Translations under genes and position numbers: made by a program
Notes under the pieces: model-generated
Database searches by the model: none
Seen by the model: only the letters and a program-made list of their open reading frames with translations
What the model was told of the DNA's origin: nothing
Assembly: GCF_000302535.1 (NCBI RefSeq)
Contig: NC_018708.1
Span: 744,001-808,000, forward strand
Length of the DNA: 64,000 bases
Direction of reading: 5' to 3'
Source: Acidovorax sp. KKS102
GTDB taxonomy: Bacteria; Pseudomonadota; Gammaproteobacteria; Burkholderiales; Burkholderiaceae_C
Part shown: piece after piece, positions 1-8,467 of the stretch
How positions within the stretch are numbered: position 1 is the stretch's first letter
How the letters are laid out: each line of letters starts with the position of its first letter

Positions 1-951
1 GAGCTGATCGCGCAGGATCAGCTCACAGCATTTGTCCACGAACACACGGGCCACCTGCACCTTCGTTTGCAGCTCGGCCAGGGTGTGGCGGGTGTTCTGA
101 AATGACGCCACGCTCTGGCCAAAGACCTTGCGCTGCTTGACGTAGTCCAGCGTCCAGTCGATGGCTGCCTGGGCGGCAGCCACGGCGGTGATGGCAATCT
201 GCAGGCGCTCCCAGGGCAGCTGCTCCATCAGGCAGATAAAGCCGCGCCCTTCCATGGCGGGGCCACCCAGCAGATTCTCTGCGGGCACCTTCACGTCGTT
301 GAAGAACAGCTCGGACGTATCCTGCGCCTTCATGCCCATCTTCTTGAGGCGCTGGCCTTTCTCAAAGCCGGGCATGCCGCGCTCCACCAGCAACAGGCTG
401 GTGCCCTTGGCGCCCGCCGCCGGGTCGGTCTTGGCGACCACGATCACCAGGTCGGCATGCCAGCCGTTGGTGATGAAGGTCTTGCTGCCGTTCAGCAAAT
501 AGTGCGACCCATCTGCGCTTTTGATGGCGGTGGTCTTGATGCCTTGCAGATCACTGCCTGCGGCGGGCTCGCTCATGGCGATGGCGCCCACCATGGCGCC
601 GCTGGCCATCTGCGGCAGGTACTTTTGTTTTTGCGCCTCGGTGCCGTAGTGCAGGATGTACGGCGCCACGATCTCGCTGTGCAGGCCAAAGCCGATACCG
701 GTGGTGCCCGCGCGCGCCAGTTCTTCCATCTGCGCCACCGAGTACAGCTTGTCGGCCCCGGCGCCTCCGTATTCCTCGGGCAGGCTCATGCACAGAAAGC
801 CATGAGCGCCCGCCTGGCTCCACACCTCGCGCGCCACGTAGCCCTGGTCTTCCCAGTCGGCATGGAGGGGCGTCACTTCTTTTTCGATAAAGCGGCGAAA
901 GCTGTCGGCAAAGGCCTGGTGGTCGGGCTGGAAGAGGGTGCGTTCGATCAT
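1..951 (-). CDS. Acyl-CoA dehydrogenase (3' end cut by window edge)
   Basis: FAD-dependent alpha,beta-dehydrogenation of an acyl-CoA in the cytoplasm. The first 317 residues are visible; the C-terminal part lies left of the window. The ACAD signature AMSEPAAGSD is at about residues 125-134, preceded by the usual helical N-domain and followed by the beta-domain (ITNG, then LLVERGMPGFEKG). The start is the first ATG of the frame; no good Shine-Dalgarno is visible. It follows the Liv-type receptor gene on the same strand but behind a strong terminator, and has its own operator-like palindrome at 967-996, so it is probably a separate unit of the same regulon. Substrate chain type cannot be told from the visible part. 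Confidence 0.93.
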   Translation of the reverse strand, partial: MIERTLFQPDHQAFADSFRRFIEKEVTPLHADWEDQGYVAREVWSQAGAHGFLCMSLPEEYGGAGADKLYSVAQMEELARAGTTGIGFGLHSEIVAPYILHYGTEAQKQKYLPQMASGAMVGAIAMSEPAAGSDLQGIKTTAIKSADGSHYLLNGSKTFITNGWHADLVIVVAKTDPAAGAKGTSLLLVERGMPGFEKGQRLKKMGMKAQDTSELFFNDVKVPAENLLGGPAMEGRGFICLMEQLPWERLQIAITAVAAAQAAIDWTLDYVKQRKVFGQSVASFQNTRHTLAELQTKVQVARVFVDKCCELILRDQL

Positions 952-966
952 GGTGGGGCAACCAGG

Positions 967-996
967 TTATTTATGCAAAGTTACTGCTTGGTTAAA
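967..996 (-). promoter_or_regulatory. Operator-like palindrome, copy 1
   Basis: Directly upstream of the acyl-CoA dehydrogenase start. It contains the 14-mer TTATTTATGCAAAG (967-980), which recurs exactly on the other strand at 8298-8311 in front of the Liv-type permease operon. The centre CAAAGTTACTGCTTGG is an imperfect inverted repeat. It is likely the binding site of a TetR-type acyl-CoA regulator; the regulator itself is not in the window. Confidence 0.5.
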
Positions 997-1036
997 TTCT
1001 GCCACTGACTGGGCCCGGATGCACCCCCTGAAACGC

Positions 1037-1056
1037 AAAAGCCGCCCGAAGGCGGC
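1037..1056 (-). terminator. Rho-independent terminator after the Liv-type receptor gene
   Basis: On the minus strand GCCGCC-TTCG-GGCGGC followed by TTTT: a 6-bp GC stem capped by a UUCG tetraloop. It sits about 22 bp past the stop codon of the receptor gene. Confidence 0.85.
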
Positions 1057-1078
1057 TTGAAGGAAGCGGATCAGGCGC

Positions 1079-2245
1079 TCATGGCTTGACGTAGTCGGAG
1101 ACCACCTTCCACTTTCCGTCCTGGATCTGCGACAGGCGCGAGAGGTCGCTGCCCAGGCGCTTTTGCGGGCCAAAGGTGCCCTCGGCGCTGCCGAACATAT
1201 CGGGCGGTATCACCATGGTGTCCATGGCCTTGATGAAGCTGTCGGTGCTCAGATTGGGGCCTGCCTTTTGGGCGGCCTTGATGAAGGCATCGATGGCGTT
1301 GTAGCCGTAGACCGAGAAGACGGTGGGGTCTTCATTGAACTTGGTCTTGTACTTGTTGGCCCAGAAGCGGATAGGCTGGCTAGCTTCATCCAGGTACGGA
1401 TGTTGCACGGTCATGGTGGCGTAGAGGCCGTCCATCGGCTTGCCACCCAGCTTGTGGATGAGGTCGGTGTACGCCGCGCTGGAGCCCAGGAAGGTGGGGC
1501 TGAAACCGGTCTTGCGCGCCTCGGCAATCGTGCCAATCGTCTCGCGGATGATGGTGCCCAGGATCACGAAGTCGCATTCGGACGATTTCATCTTGGCGAC
1601 CTGCGAGGAGAAGTCGGTGGCGCCGCGCTTGTAGGAGGTCTTCTCGGTGAAGTCCATGCCGATGGACTTGAGTGCTGCCTCGCCGCCGCGCATCACCTCC
1701 AGGCCAAACTCATCGTCCTGATAAATGGTGCAGATCTTCTTGGCGCCCTTTTCCTTGATGAGCTTGGGCGCGGCCAGGCGAATCTGGTCGTAGTAAGTGG
1801 CGGCAAACGAATACTTGAGCTTGTGGAAGGGCTCGTACATTTCCCGCGCGGCCGTCACGGGGAAGAAGTTGATCACGTTCTTGCTGAACTGCACGGGCAT
1901 GGCGGCCAGGTTCTGCGCGGTGCCGATGTGCGCGATCATCATAAAGATCTTGTCCTGGTTGACAAGCTTCTGCGCGGCCAGCACGGCTTTCTTGGGGTCG
2001 TAGCCCGAGTCTTCCACTTTCAGGTCCAGCTTGCGGCCGTTCACGCCGCCTTGCTCGTTGGCCTCGTCCACGCGCAGCATCATGCCCAGTCGCACCTGCT
2101 TGCCAAACCCCGCCAGCGGGCCCGAAAGATCCTGGATGGAGCCCAGCGTGATGGTGTCCTTGCTCACGCCCTGGCTGGGCTGCGCCTGGGCGGAGGCACC
2201 GGCCATGGCCACGAGGGCCAGCGCGGCGATGTGATGAAACTTCAT
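1079..2245 (-). CDS. Liv-type ABC transporter periplasmic substrate-binding protein
   Basis: Periplasmic receptor (Peripla_BP_6, LivK/LivJ type), 388 aa, with a Sec signal peptide (MKFHHIAALALVAMAGASAQA). The mature part begins with the family pattern KDTITLGSIQDLSGPLAGFG and has the LGMMLRVDEANEQGGVNGRK segment. The start at 2245 was chosen over an upstream ATG because AAGGAGA precedes it at proper spacing and it gives a clean signal peptide. It lies downstream of the acyl-CoA ligase, with a promoter/operator candidate in between and a terminator behind. In this context the ligand is more likely an organic acid (aromatic or fatty acid) than a branched-chain amino acid; that is inference. Confidence 0.93.
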   Translation of the reverse strand: MKFHHIAALALVAMAGASAQAQPSQGVSKDTITLGSIQDLSGPLAGFGKQVRLGMMLRVDEANEQGGVNGRKLDLKVEDSGYDPKKAVLAAQKLVNQDKIFMMIAHIGTAQNLAAMPVQFSKNVINFFPVTAAREMYEPFHKLKYSFAATYYDQIRLAAPKLIKEKGAKKICTIYQDDEFGLEVMRGGEAALKSIGMDFTEKTSYKRGATDFSSQVAKMKSSECDFVILGTIIRETIGTIAEARKTGFSPTFLGSSAAYTDLIHKLGGKPMDGLYATMTVQHPYLDEASQPIRFWANKYKTKFNEDPTVFSVYGYNAIDAFIKAAQKAGPNLSTDSFIKAMDTMVIPPDMFGSAEGTFGPQKRLGSDLSRLSQIQDGKWKVVSDYVKP

Positions 2246-2276
2246 GGCACGTCTCCTTCGGTTGGATCGAAACAAA

Positions 2277-2300
2277 AACGATCGCTCGTTATAGAACGAT
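2277..2300 (-). promoter_or_regulatory. Promoter with operator-like palindrome upstream of the receptor gene
   Basis: AACGA-TCGC-TCGTT (2277-2290) is an inverted repeat, followed by a further half site AACGAT (2295-2300). On the minus strand TATAAC (2288-2293) can act as a -10 box overlapping the palindrome. No clear -35 box is seen. The centre resembles the palindrome at 8287-8302 (CGAT and GCT shared), so the same or a related TetR-family repressor may bind. Confidence 0.45.
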
Positions 2301-2369
2301 GCCCCGGGTGGGGCACCAGCACTTTCCCTATCCTGATGGGCGTGGCCTGTGGTTGCTTGCCGCGCGCGC

Positions 2370-4226
2370 CTACCGGTACATGGCCTCGATCTGGGGGGCG
2401 TATTTCTGCTGCACCAGCTTGCGCTTGAGCTTCATGGTGGGCGTCAGCTCTTCATCCTCGGCCGTGAGCTGGGTGTCGAGCAGGAAGAACTTCTTGATCT
2501 GCTCCACACGGGCGAACTTGGTGTTGACGCGGTCGATCTCGCCCTGGATCAGCTCCTGAACCTCGCGCGTGCGGGTCAGGCTGGCGTAGTTGGAGAACGG
2601 TACGTCGTGGTCCTGCGCATACTTTTCCACGTTCTCCTGGTCGATCATGATGATCACCGTGAGGTAGGGCAGCTTGTCGCCAATGACCACCGCATCGGTG
2701 ATGTACGGGCTTAACTTGAGCTCGTTTTCCAGCTCGCTGGGCGTGATATTCTTGCCACCCGCCGTGATGATGATGTCCTTCATGCGGTCGGTGATGCGCA
2801 GGTAGCCATCGGCGTCGATGGCGCCCACATCGCCCGTGTGCAGCCAGCCGTCAGGGTCGATGGTTTCGGCCGTCTTCTCAGGCTGGTTGAGGTAGCCCTT
2901 GAACACATTGGGGCCGCGCACCAGGATCTCGCCGGTGGTGGGGTCGATGCGCACCTCGTTGTAGCTGGCTGCCGGACCGATGGAGCCGGGCTTGATGCGG
3001 GTAGCGGGCACGCCCGTGGATGCGCCACAGGTCTCGGTCATGCCCCACACCTCCAGCATGGGCACGCCCAGGGCCAGGTACCACTTCACCAGCTCGGGCG
3101 AAATGGGTGCGGCCCCCGTGACCAGGAAGCGGGCGCGGTGGATGCCGATGAGCTTGCGCACATTGTTCAGCGCCAGAAAGCGCGCGAGCATGAACTGCGC
3201 CTTCAGCAGGCCACCCACCGGCTGGCCCGCCAGAACGCGGTCTGCAATGCGCGTGCCCACACCAATCGACCAGGCATAGGCCGCCTGCTGCAGCCGCGTG
3301 GATTCCTTCAGGGCAATCATCACGCCGGAATAGAACTTCTCCCACACCCGCGGCACGGCAGTGAACACCGTGGGTGCGATCTCGCGCACGTTTTCGGGCA
3401 CGGTGTCGGGGTTCTCCACAAAGTTCAGGCGCGCACCGGTGTAGAGCGAGAAGTATTCACCGCCCATGCGCTCGGCGATGTGGCACAGCGGCAGAAAACA
3501 CATGGTCTCGTCCGCCTCGCTGCGCGAGATGAGCGTGTTGTAGCCTCGTACGGTGTAGGTCAGTGCGCCGTGTGTGTGCATGGCGCCCTTGGGCTTGCCG
3601 GTGGTGCCCGAGGTGTAGACCAGAATGGCCAGGTCTTCGGGGCGGCAGGCCTTGACGCGCTGCATCAGTGCGTCGGGGTGTTGTGTATTCCAGGCGCGGC
3701 CCAGATCGCGCAGGGCCGCAAGGCTCAGCACATCGGGGTCGTTCAGGCTGCGCAGGCCTTCCATGTCGAACACCACCACCTTGCGCAGCAGGGGCAGGTT
3801 GTTGCGCACTTCCAGCGCCTTGTCGAGCTGCTCGTCGTCTTCCACAAACAGCACGGTGGTGCGCGAGTCTTCACACAGGTAGTGCACCTGCGCCGCCGCA
3901 TCGGTGGGGTAGATGCCGTTGGCCACGCCGCCGCAGCTCAGCACGGCCAGGTCGGCCAGCACCCATTCGATGTTGGTGTTGGAAAGGATGGATGCGCACT
4001 CACCCGGCGCAAAGCCCAGCGACATCAGGCCGCCGGCAATCTCGCGCACGGCCTCGGCCGTCTGGTCCCAGGTCCAGCTCTTCCAGATGCCCAGCTCTTT
4101 TTGCCGCATCCACACGCGCGGGCCGCGCTCGGCCACAGCGTTCCAGAACATGGCGGCGATGGTGTCGCCCGCCAGCACGTCGGTGCCTGCGGGCTGGATG
4201 TGATCGAGGTCCCAAAGATTCGACAT
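2370..4226 (-). CDS. AMP-dependent acyl-CoA synthetase/ligase (FAA1-like)
   Basis: Activates a carboxylic acid to its CoA thioester via an acyl-adenylate. 618 aa. The phosphate-binding motif YTSGTTGKPKG is at about residues 204-214; further on come the adenylate-binding VWGMTETCG, the hinge GWLHTGDVG and DRMKDIIITAGGKNITPSE near the C-terminus. Length and motif spelling fit the long-chain FAA1-like group, but this group also covers aromatic acids. The start MSNLWDLD at 4226 excludes a 25-residue low-quality extension. The gene lies between the ATPase gene and the receptor gene of a Liv-type transporter, so transport and CoA activation are probably coupled. Confidence 0.92.
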   Translation of the reverse strand: MSNLWDLDHIQPAGTDVLAGDTIAAMFWNAVAERGPRVWMRQKELGIWKSWTWDQTAEAVREIAGGLMSLGFAPGECASILSNTNIEWVLADLAVLSCGGVANGIYPTDAAAQVHYLCEDSRTTVLFVEDDEQLDKALEVRNNLPLLRKVVVFDMEGLRSLNDPDVLSLAALRDLGRAWNTQHPDALMQRVKACRPEDLAILVYTSGTTGKPKGAMHTHGALTYTVRGYNTLISRSEADETMCFLPLCHIAERMGGEYFSLYTGARLNFVENPDTVPENVREIAPTVFTAVPRVWEKFYSGVMIALKESTRLQQAAYAWSIGVGTRIADRVLAGQPVGGLLKAQFMLARFLALNNVRKLIGIHRARFLVTGAAPISPELVKWYLALGVPMLEVWGMTETCGASTGVPATRIKPGSIGPAASYNEVRIDPTTGEILVRGPNVFKGYLNQPEKTAETIDPDGWLHTGDVGAIDADGYLRITDRMKDIIITAGGKNITPSELENELKLSPYITDAVVIGDKLPYLTVIIMIDQENVEKYAQDHDVPFSNYASLTRTREVQELIQGEIDRVNTKFARVEQIKKFFLLDTQLTAEDEELTPTMKLKRKLVQQKYAPQIEAMYR

Positions 4227-4297
4227 GTCAGTGGTCCACTCCGCATTGCTTGATTTGCAGCGTATGAAACTGGCGGGGCCAAGGCCAGTGCCCCCGC

Positions 4298-4387
4298 GCA
4301 AGGGCCGCCCCGCCGCGCTGGGGGCGTCTCCCTCCCGACTCGTGCAGCGATTCGAGAGAGGGGGAAGGCGCGAAGCGACTCAGGGGG
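4298..4387. repeat. Intercistronic GC-rich repeat, copy 1
   Basis: About 90 bp shared with 6127-6218: both contain GCAAGGGCCGCCCCGC at one end and GGGGAAGGCGCGAAGCGACT followed by a run of G at the other, with a variable purine-rich middle. It begins about 10 bp past the stop codon of the downstream ATPase gene, the same relative place as copy 2. I recognise this as a frequent Comamonadaceae intergenic repeat; function unknown. Confidence 0.7.
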
Positions 4388-4396
4388 AGCTTCATG

Positions 4397-5218
4397 TCAT
4401 CTCCAGGTCTTTTTCTTCTTCCACCGCCGCTCGCCCCGCACGCCTTCGTCCTTCATGCCGAGGTAGAACTCCTTGATGTCGTCCTTCTCGCGCAGGCGCT
4501 CGCAGCTGTCTTCCATCACGATGCGGCCGTTCTCCAGCACATAGCCGTAGTCCGATGCGTTGAGCGCCATGTTGGCGTTCTGCTCCACCAGCAGAATGGT
4601 GGTGCCGCGCTCGCGGTTGATGCGCACCACGATCTCGAAGATCTCCTTGGTGAGCTTGGGGGAGAGGCCCAGGCTGGGCTCGTCCAGCAGGATGAGTTCG
4701 GGGTTGGCCATGAGTGCGCGCGAGATGGCCAGCATCTGCTGCTGCCCGCCCGAGAGCAGGCCCGCATCCTGCGCGGCGCGCTCCTTCAGGATGGGGAAGT
4801 AGCCGAACACCGTCTCGATGTCGCGCGCCACTGCGTCCTTGTCGGCGCGGGTGTAGGCGCCCATCAGCAGGTTGTCACGCACGGACAGCAGCGGGAACAC
4901 CTCGCGCCCCTCGGGCACATGCATGAGTCCCCTGCGCACGATCGCGGCTGGGTCGTTGGCGGTGATGTCGGCGCCCTGGAATTCGATGGAGCCCTTGCGG
5001 GGGTCGATGATGCCGCTGATGGTCTTGAGGATGGTGGTCTTGCCCGCCCCGTTGCTGCCCAGCACGGCGGCGATTTCGCCGCGCCGCACCTGCAGGCTTA
5101 CGCCCCGGATGGCCTTGATGGGACCGTAGGCGCTCTCCACATTCTGCAGGCGCAGCAGGGGCTGGTCGGCGGCGCTGGCTGCCGGGCTGGTGGCGGGGGT
5201 GGACAGCACGGCGTTCAT
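4397..5218 (-). CDS. Liv-type ABC transporter ATP-binding protein (LivF-like)
   Basis: One of the two nucleotide-binding subunits, 273 aa, cytoplasmic face of the inner membrane. Walker A GSNGAGKTT at about residue 54, signature LSGGQQQ, Walker B ILLDEPSLGLSP and the switch region VEQN identify the LivF subtype. The start overlaps the stop of the LivG-like gene by ATGA, indicating translational coupling. There is an N-terminal Ala/Pro/Ser-rich extension of about 20 residues and a basic tail (RRWKKKKTWR) not typical of LivF, of unknown meaning. Confidence 0.94.
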   Translation of the reverse strand: MNAVLSTPATSPAASAADQPLLRLQNVESAYGPIKAIRGVSLQVRRGEIAAVLGSNGAGKTTILKTISGIIDPRKGSIEFQGADITANDPAAIVRRGLMHVPEGREVFPLLSVRDNLLMGAYTRADKDAVARDIETVFGYFPILKERAAQDAGLLSGGQQQMLAISRALMANPELILLDEPSLGLSPKLTKEIFEIVVRINRERGTTILLVEQNANMALNASDYGYVLENGRIVMEDSCERLREKDDIKEFYLGMKDEGVRGERRWKKKKTWR

Positions 5219-6054
5219 GTGCGGACTCCCATGCTGGAACCCGCAGGCCGGCGCAGGTTGCTCACGTCATCGATGGTGCCCAGGTACGCCTCGATCACCC
5301 CTGGGTGCGTCTGCACCTCGCGCGGCGTGCCCATGGCCACCACCTCGCCCTGGTTCATGGCCAGCACGCGGTCGGACACCTTGGACACCAGCGACATATC
5401 GTGTTCCACCATCAGCACCGTGATGCCCAGCTCGTGCTGGATGTCCTGGATCCAGAAGGCCATGTCGTCGGTCTCTTCCACGTTCAGGCCCGAAGAGGGC
5501 TCGTCGAGCAGCAGCAGCTGCGGCTCGGTGCACAGCGCGCGCGCAAGCTCCACCACCTTGCGCACGCCGTAGGGCAGGCCGGCCACCATGGTGTCGCGGT
5601 AGTGCTGCAGGTCGAGAAAGTCGATGACCTGCTCGGCCTTCTCGCGCGCCTGAACTTCGCCCTCACGCACCTTGCGCGTGAAGAACATCTCGGCCCACAG
5701 GCTGCTGTGCTGCCGGGTGTGGCGGCCGATCAGCAGGTTGTGCAGCACGCTGGCGTGCTCAAACAGCTCGATGTTCTGAAACGTCCGCGCAATGCCCAGG
5801 CCCGCCACCTTGTGGGGCGGCTGGTCGGTGAGCGGCAGCATGGCGCCGCCGGGGCCCGCATAGGCAATGGTGCCGGTGGTGGGCGTGTAGATGCGGCTGA
5901 TGAGGTTGAACACCGTGGTCTTGCCCGCGCCGTTGGGGCCGATGAGGGTGAACACCTCGCCGCGCCGCACGTCAAAGCTCACGTTGTTGACCGCCAGCAC
6001 GCCGCCAAAGCGCACGCTGAGGTTCTGGGCGCTGAGAAGCACATCGGTCGTCAC
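5215..6054 (-). CDS. Liv-type ABC transporter ATP-binding protein (LivG-like)
   Basis: Second nucleotide-binding subunit, 279 aa. Walker A GPNGAGKTT at about residue 38, LivG-type FQNIELFEHASVLHN segment, Walker B LLLDEPSSGLN and the C-terminal LivG tail (VIEAYLG). In the signature position it has YGVRKVVELARAL instead of a classic LSGGQ, as is usual for LivG relatives. The start is a GTG at 6054 with GGAGGGAG a few bases upstream. It overlaps the next gene by 4 bp. Confidence 0.94.
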   Translation of the reverse strand: MTTDVLLSAQNLSVRFGGVLAVNNVSFDVRRGEVFTLIGPNGAGKTTVFNLISRIYTPTTGTIAYAGPGGAMLPLTDQPPHKVAGLGIARTFQNIELFEHASVLHNLLIGRHTRQHSSLWAEMFFTRKVREGEVQAREKAEQVIDFLDLQHYRDTMVAGLPYGVRKVVELARALCTEPQLLLLDEPSSGLNVEETDDMAFWIQDIQHELGITVLMVEHDMSLVSKVSDRVLAMNQGEVVAMGTPREVQTHPGVIEAYLGTIDDVSNLRRPAGSSMGVRT

Positions 6055-6126
6055 AGTGCTCCCTCCATTGCGCTCGTACTGTTGCGTGTGGGTTGAGACT
6101 GGCGTGGCCTAGGCCAAGAACGCCGA

Positions 6127-6218
6127 GCAAGGGCCGCCCCGCAGCGAGGGCGTTGTCCCCCTGCCCGCGCAGCGCAGCGAAGCGAGAGCGGGGGGAAGGC
6201 GCGAAGCGACTCAGGGGG
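6127..6218. repeat. Intercistronic GC-rich repeat, copy 2
   Basis: Second copy of the element at 4298-4387, located between the LivM-like and LivG-like genes and ending about 5 bp before the LivM-like stop codon. It shares both ends with copy 1, while the middle differs (here CAGCGCAGCGAAGCGAGAGC). Confidence 0.7.
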
Positions 6219-6223
6219 GTGTC

Positions 6224-7300
6224 TCATTTCAAGCGATCCGATTTCTGGAACGACTTCTGCCGCTTGAACAGGCCCTTGCGGTAGAACGGGAACATCTGCA
6301 GCCAGGTGCGCACCTTGAGCCAGCGGCCATACAAGCCCATGGGCTCGAACAGCACAAACGCAATCAGCACCACGCCGTACACCACCGCCTGCAGGCCGGG
6401 TGACTGGCCGATGGAGTCTGGCAACCAGTCCTTGCCCAGGGAGATGAGCTGCGGCATGGAGATCAGGAAGATCGCACCCAAAAAGGCGCCGTGCACCGAG
6501 CCCAGCCCACCGATCACGATCATCAGCAGCAGGTCGATGGACTGCAGGATGTTGAACTGGTCGGGCGAGATGAACTGCAGCTTGTGCGCGTACAACGCCC
6601 CGCCGATGCCTGCGAGCGCGGCCGATATGGAGAACGACAGCGTCTTGTAGCGCGCGAGGTGGATGCCCATGCTCTGTGCCGAAATCTCTGAATCACGGAT
6701 GGCGACAAACGCGCGACCTGTGGGCGAGCGCAGCAGGTTCAGGATGGCGAGCGTGCTCACCACCGCGATCACCAGGCACAAGAAGTAGAACGACTCCGTG
6801 GTCTCGAATGAGTAGCCCGCGATCTGTGGCGGCACCAGGTGCTTGCCCGAGTTGCCGCCGGTCACCGACTCCCAGCGCGCAAACACCTCTTCCACAATAA
6901 AGCCGAACGACAGCGTGGCCATGCCCAGATAGATGCCCTTCACGCGCAGCGCGGGCAACCCCACCACCACCCCCACCGCAGCCGACAGCCCCGCCGCGCA
7001 GGCCAGCGACAGCGCAAACGGCCAGCCCATGCCCGTGAGTACCGCTTGGGTGTACGCCCCCACCCCCAAAAACGCCGCATGCCCTAGCGAGAACAGCCCC
7101 GTGAAGCCCGCCAGCAGCATCAGCCCCAGGCCCACGATGGCGTAGATGAGCACAAAGGTGAGCTGAGCCAGCCAGTATTCAGGCGCCACCCAGGGCGCGG
7201 CGACGAGGGCCAGGCACAGGAGGCTGTACCAGAACACATGGCCGCCATGCTTGGCGAGGCGAATGTCTTGCTCGTACGAGGTCTTGAAGAGAAAGCGCAT
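6224..7300 (-). CDS. Liv-type ABC transporter permease (LivM-like)
   Basis: Inner-membrane permease subunit, 358 aa, about 8-10 hydrophobic segments. LivM hallmarks are visible: GLGLMLLAGFTGLFSLGHAAF near residue 55, GRAFVAIRDSEISAQSMGI in the cytoplasmic loop that contacts the ATPase, and GGLGSVHGAFLGA near the C-terminus. It follows the LivH-like gene by 3 bp. The C-terminal tail is basic and extends about 20 residues past the usual end. Confidence 0.94.
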   Translation of the reverse strand: MRFLFKTSYEQDIRLAKHGGHVFWYSLLCLALVAAPWVAPEYWLAQLTFVLIYAIVGLGLMLLAGFTGLFSLGHAAFLGVGAYTQAVLTGMGWPFALSLACAAGLSAAVGVVVGLPALRVKGIYLGMATLSFGFIVEEVFARWESVTGGNSGKHLVPPQIAGYSFETTESFYFLCLVIAVVSTLAILNLLRSPTGRAFVAIRDSEISAQSMGIHLARYKTLSFSISAALAGIGGALYAHKLQFISPDQFNILQSIDLLLMIVIGGLGSVHGAFLGAIFLISMPQLISLGKDWLPDSIGQSPGLQAVVYGVVLIAFVLFEPMGLYGRWLKVRTWLQMFPFYRKGLFKRQKSFQKSDRLK

Positions 7301-7303
7301 GGG

Positions 7304-8179
7304 TCAGACTTTCTTTCTCAGCTTCTCGCCGAAGAGTCCATTCGGTTTGACCATCAGCATGATCAGCACCACGATGTACGCGGCCGTGTCCTTGAATCCA
7401 TCGGGCAGGTAGAAGCCCGAGAGCGATTCGACGATGCCGATCACCAGTCCGCCGACGATGGCGCCGGGCAGGCTGCCAAAGCCCCCCACCACGGCGGCCG
7501 GGAAGGCCTTGAGACCGATCAGCCCCATGTTGGCGTGCACGAAGGTGATGGGCGCCAGCAGCAGGCCCGCCACCGCCGCCACCGCAGCGGCCAGCCCCCA
7601 GGCCAGGCCGTTGAGCCGCTGCACCGGAATGCCCATGTAGTACGCGGCCAGCTGGTTCTGCGACGACGCCTGCATGGCAATGCCCAGCTTGCTGTAGCGG
7701 AACATGGCGAACAGCAGCGCGCACAGCACGCCCGTGGCGCCAATCACCACCAGCTGCTCGGCGTTGAGCACCAGCGCACCGAGGCGAAACGACAGGTCCT
7801 TGTAGGGCACGGGCAGCGTGTGCGTCTCGGTGCCGATGTTGGGGATCATGGTCACCAGCCCGCGCAACACGTAGCCGATGCCGATGGTGAGCATGACGAT
7901 GGAGAAGGCGGGCTGGCCGAGGATGGGGCGGATCACGGCGCGCTCCAGCACCACGCCGAAGCAGCCCATGGCCAGGATGCTGGCGATCACCGCCACCCAG
8001 AAGGGAAAGCCCAGCACCGTCATGAGTGCCAGCCCGCAGAAGGCGCCGAGCATCATGAGTTCGCCCTGGGCAAAGCTCACGGTCTCCGTGGCCTTGTAGA
8101 TGAGCACAAAGCCCAGCGCGATCAGGCCATAGATGCACCCCTGGGAGACACCGCTGATCAACAGTTGCACAAATTGCAC
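7304..8179 (-). CDS. Liv-type ABC transporter permease (LivH-like)
   Basis: First gene of the transporter operon, 291 aa, the normal length for LivH. It begins with GVSQGCIYGLIALGFVLIYKA, a LivH signature; the loop GIAMQASSQNQLAAYYMGI and GGFGSLPGAIVGG follow. The frame stays open far upstream, but the real start is the GTG at 8179, with GGAGAG about 5 bp before it and exact family length. The upstream-extended frame is antisense to the crotonase gene and was rejected. Confidence 0.92.
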   Translation of the reverse strand: MQFVQLLISGVSQGCIYGLIALGFVLIYKATETVSFAQGELMMLGAFCGLALMTVLGFPFWVAVIASILAMGCFGVVLERAVIRPILGQPAFSIVMLTIGIGYVLRGLVTMIPNIGTETHTLPVPYKDLSFRLGALVLNAEQLVVIGATGVLCALLFAMFRYSKLGIAMQASSQNQLAAYYMGIPVQRLNGLAWGLAAAVAAVAGLLLAPITFVHANMGLIGLKAFPAAVVGGFGSLPGAIVGGLVIGIVESLSGFYLPDGFKDTAAYIVVLIMLMVKPNGLFGEKLRKKV

Positions 8180-8286
8180 ACTGGCTCTCCAGATTGAGAC
8201 CTGAGCCGGTGGGCGCAAAGCGTGTGGCGGCTGGCAGCACGCACTTTGTGAAACCCTGTGGGCACAAGACCTGCAGAATATTTTTA

Positions 8287-8311
8287 CAAAGCGATTGCTT
8301 TGCATAAATAA
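8287..8311. promoter_or_regulatory. Operator-like palindrome, copy 2, in divergent intergenic region
   Basis: CAAAGC-GATT-GCTTTG (8287-8302) is a perfect inverted repeat, and 8298-8311 repeats, on the opposite strand, the 14-mer found upstream of the acyl-CoA dehydrogenase. It lies about 110 bp before the LivH-like start and 160 bp before the divergent crotonase, so one regulator could control both directions. Confidence 0.6.
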
Positions 8312-8467
8312 TGGTGCACGTGCCCGGCACAGACCGCACTCGGGGCTAACCCTGATGGGGCCTGTGAGCAGGTTGCGGCGCATATTGACGCAGTGCTGCA
8401 CCCTGCGCAATAGGAATAACGTCGGGTGGGAGAGCAGGTTTCGGCCCCCCCGCCACAGGAGACGCAC

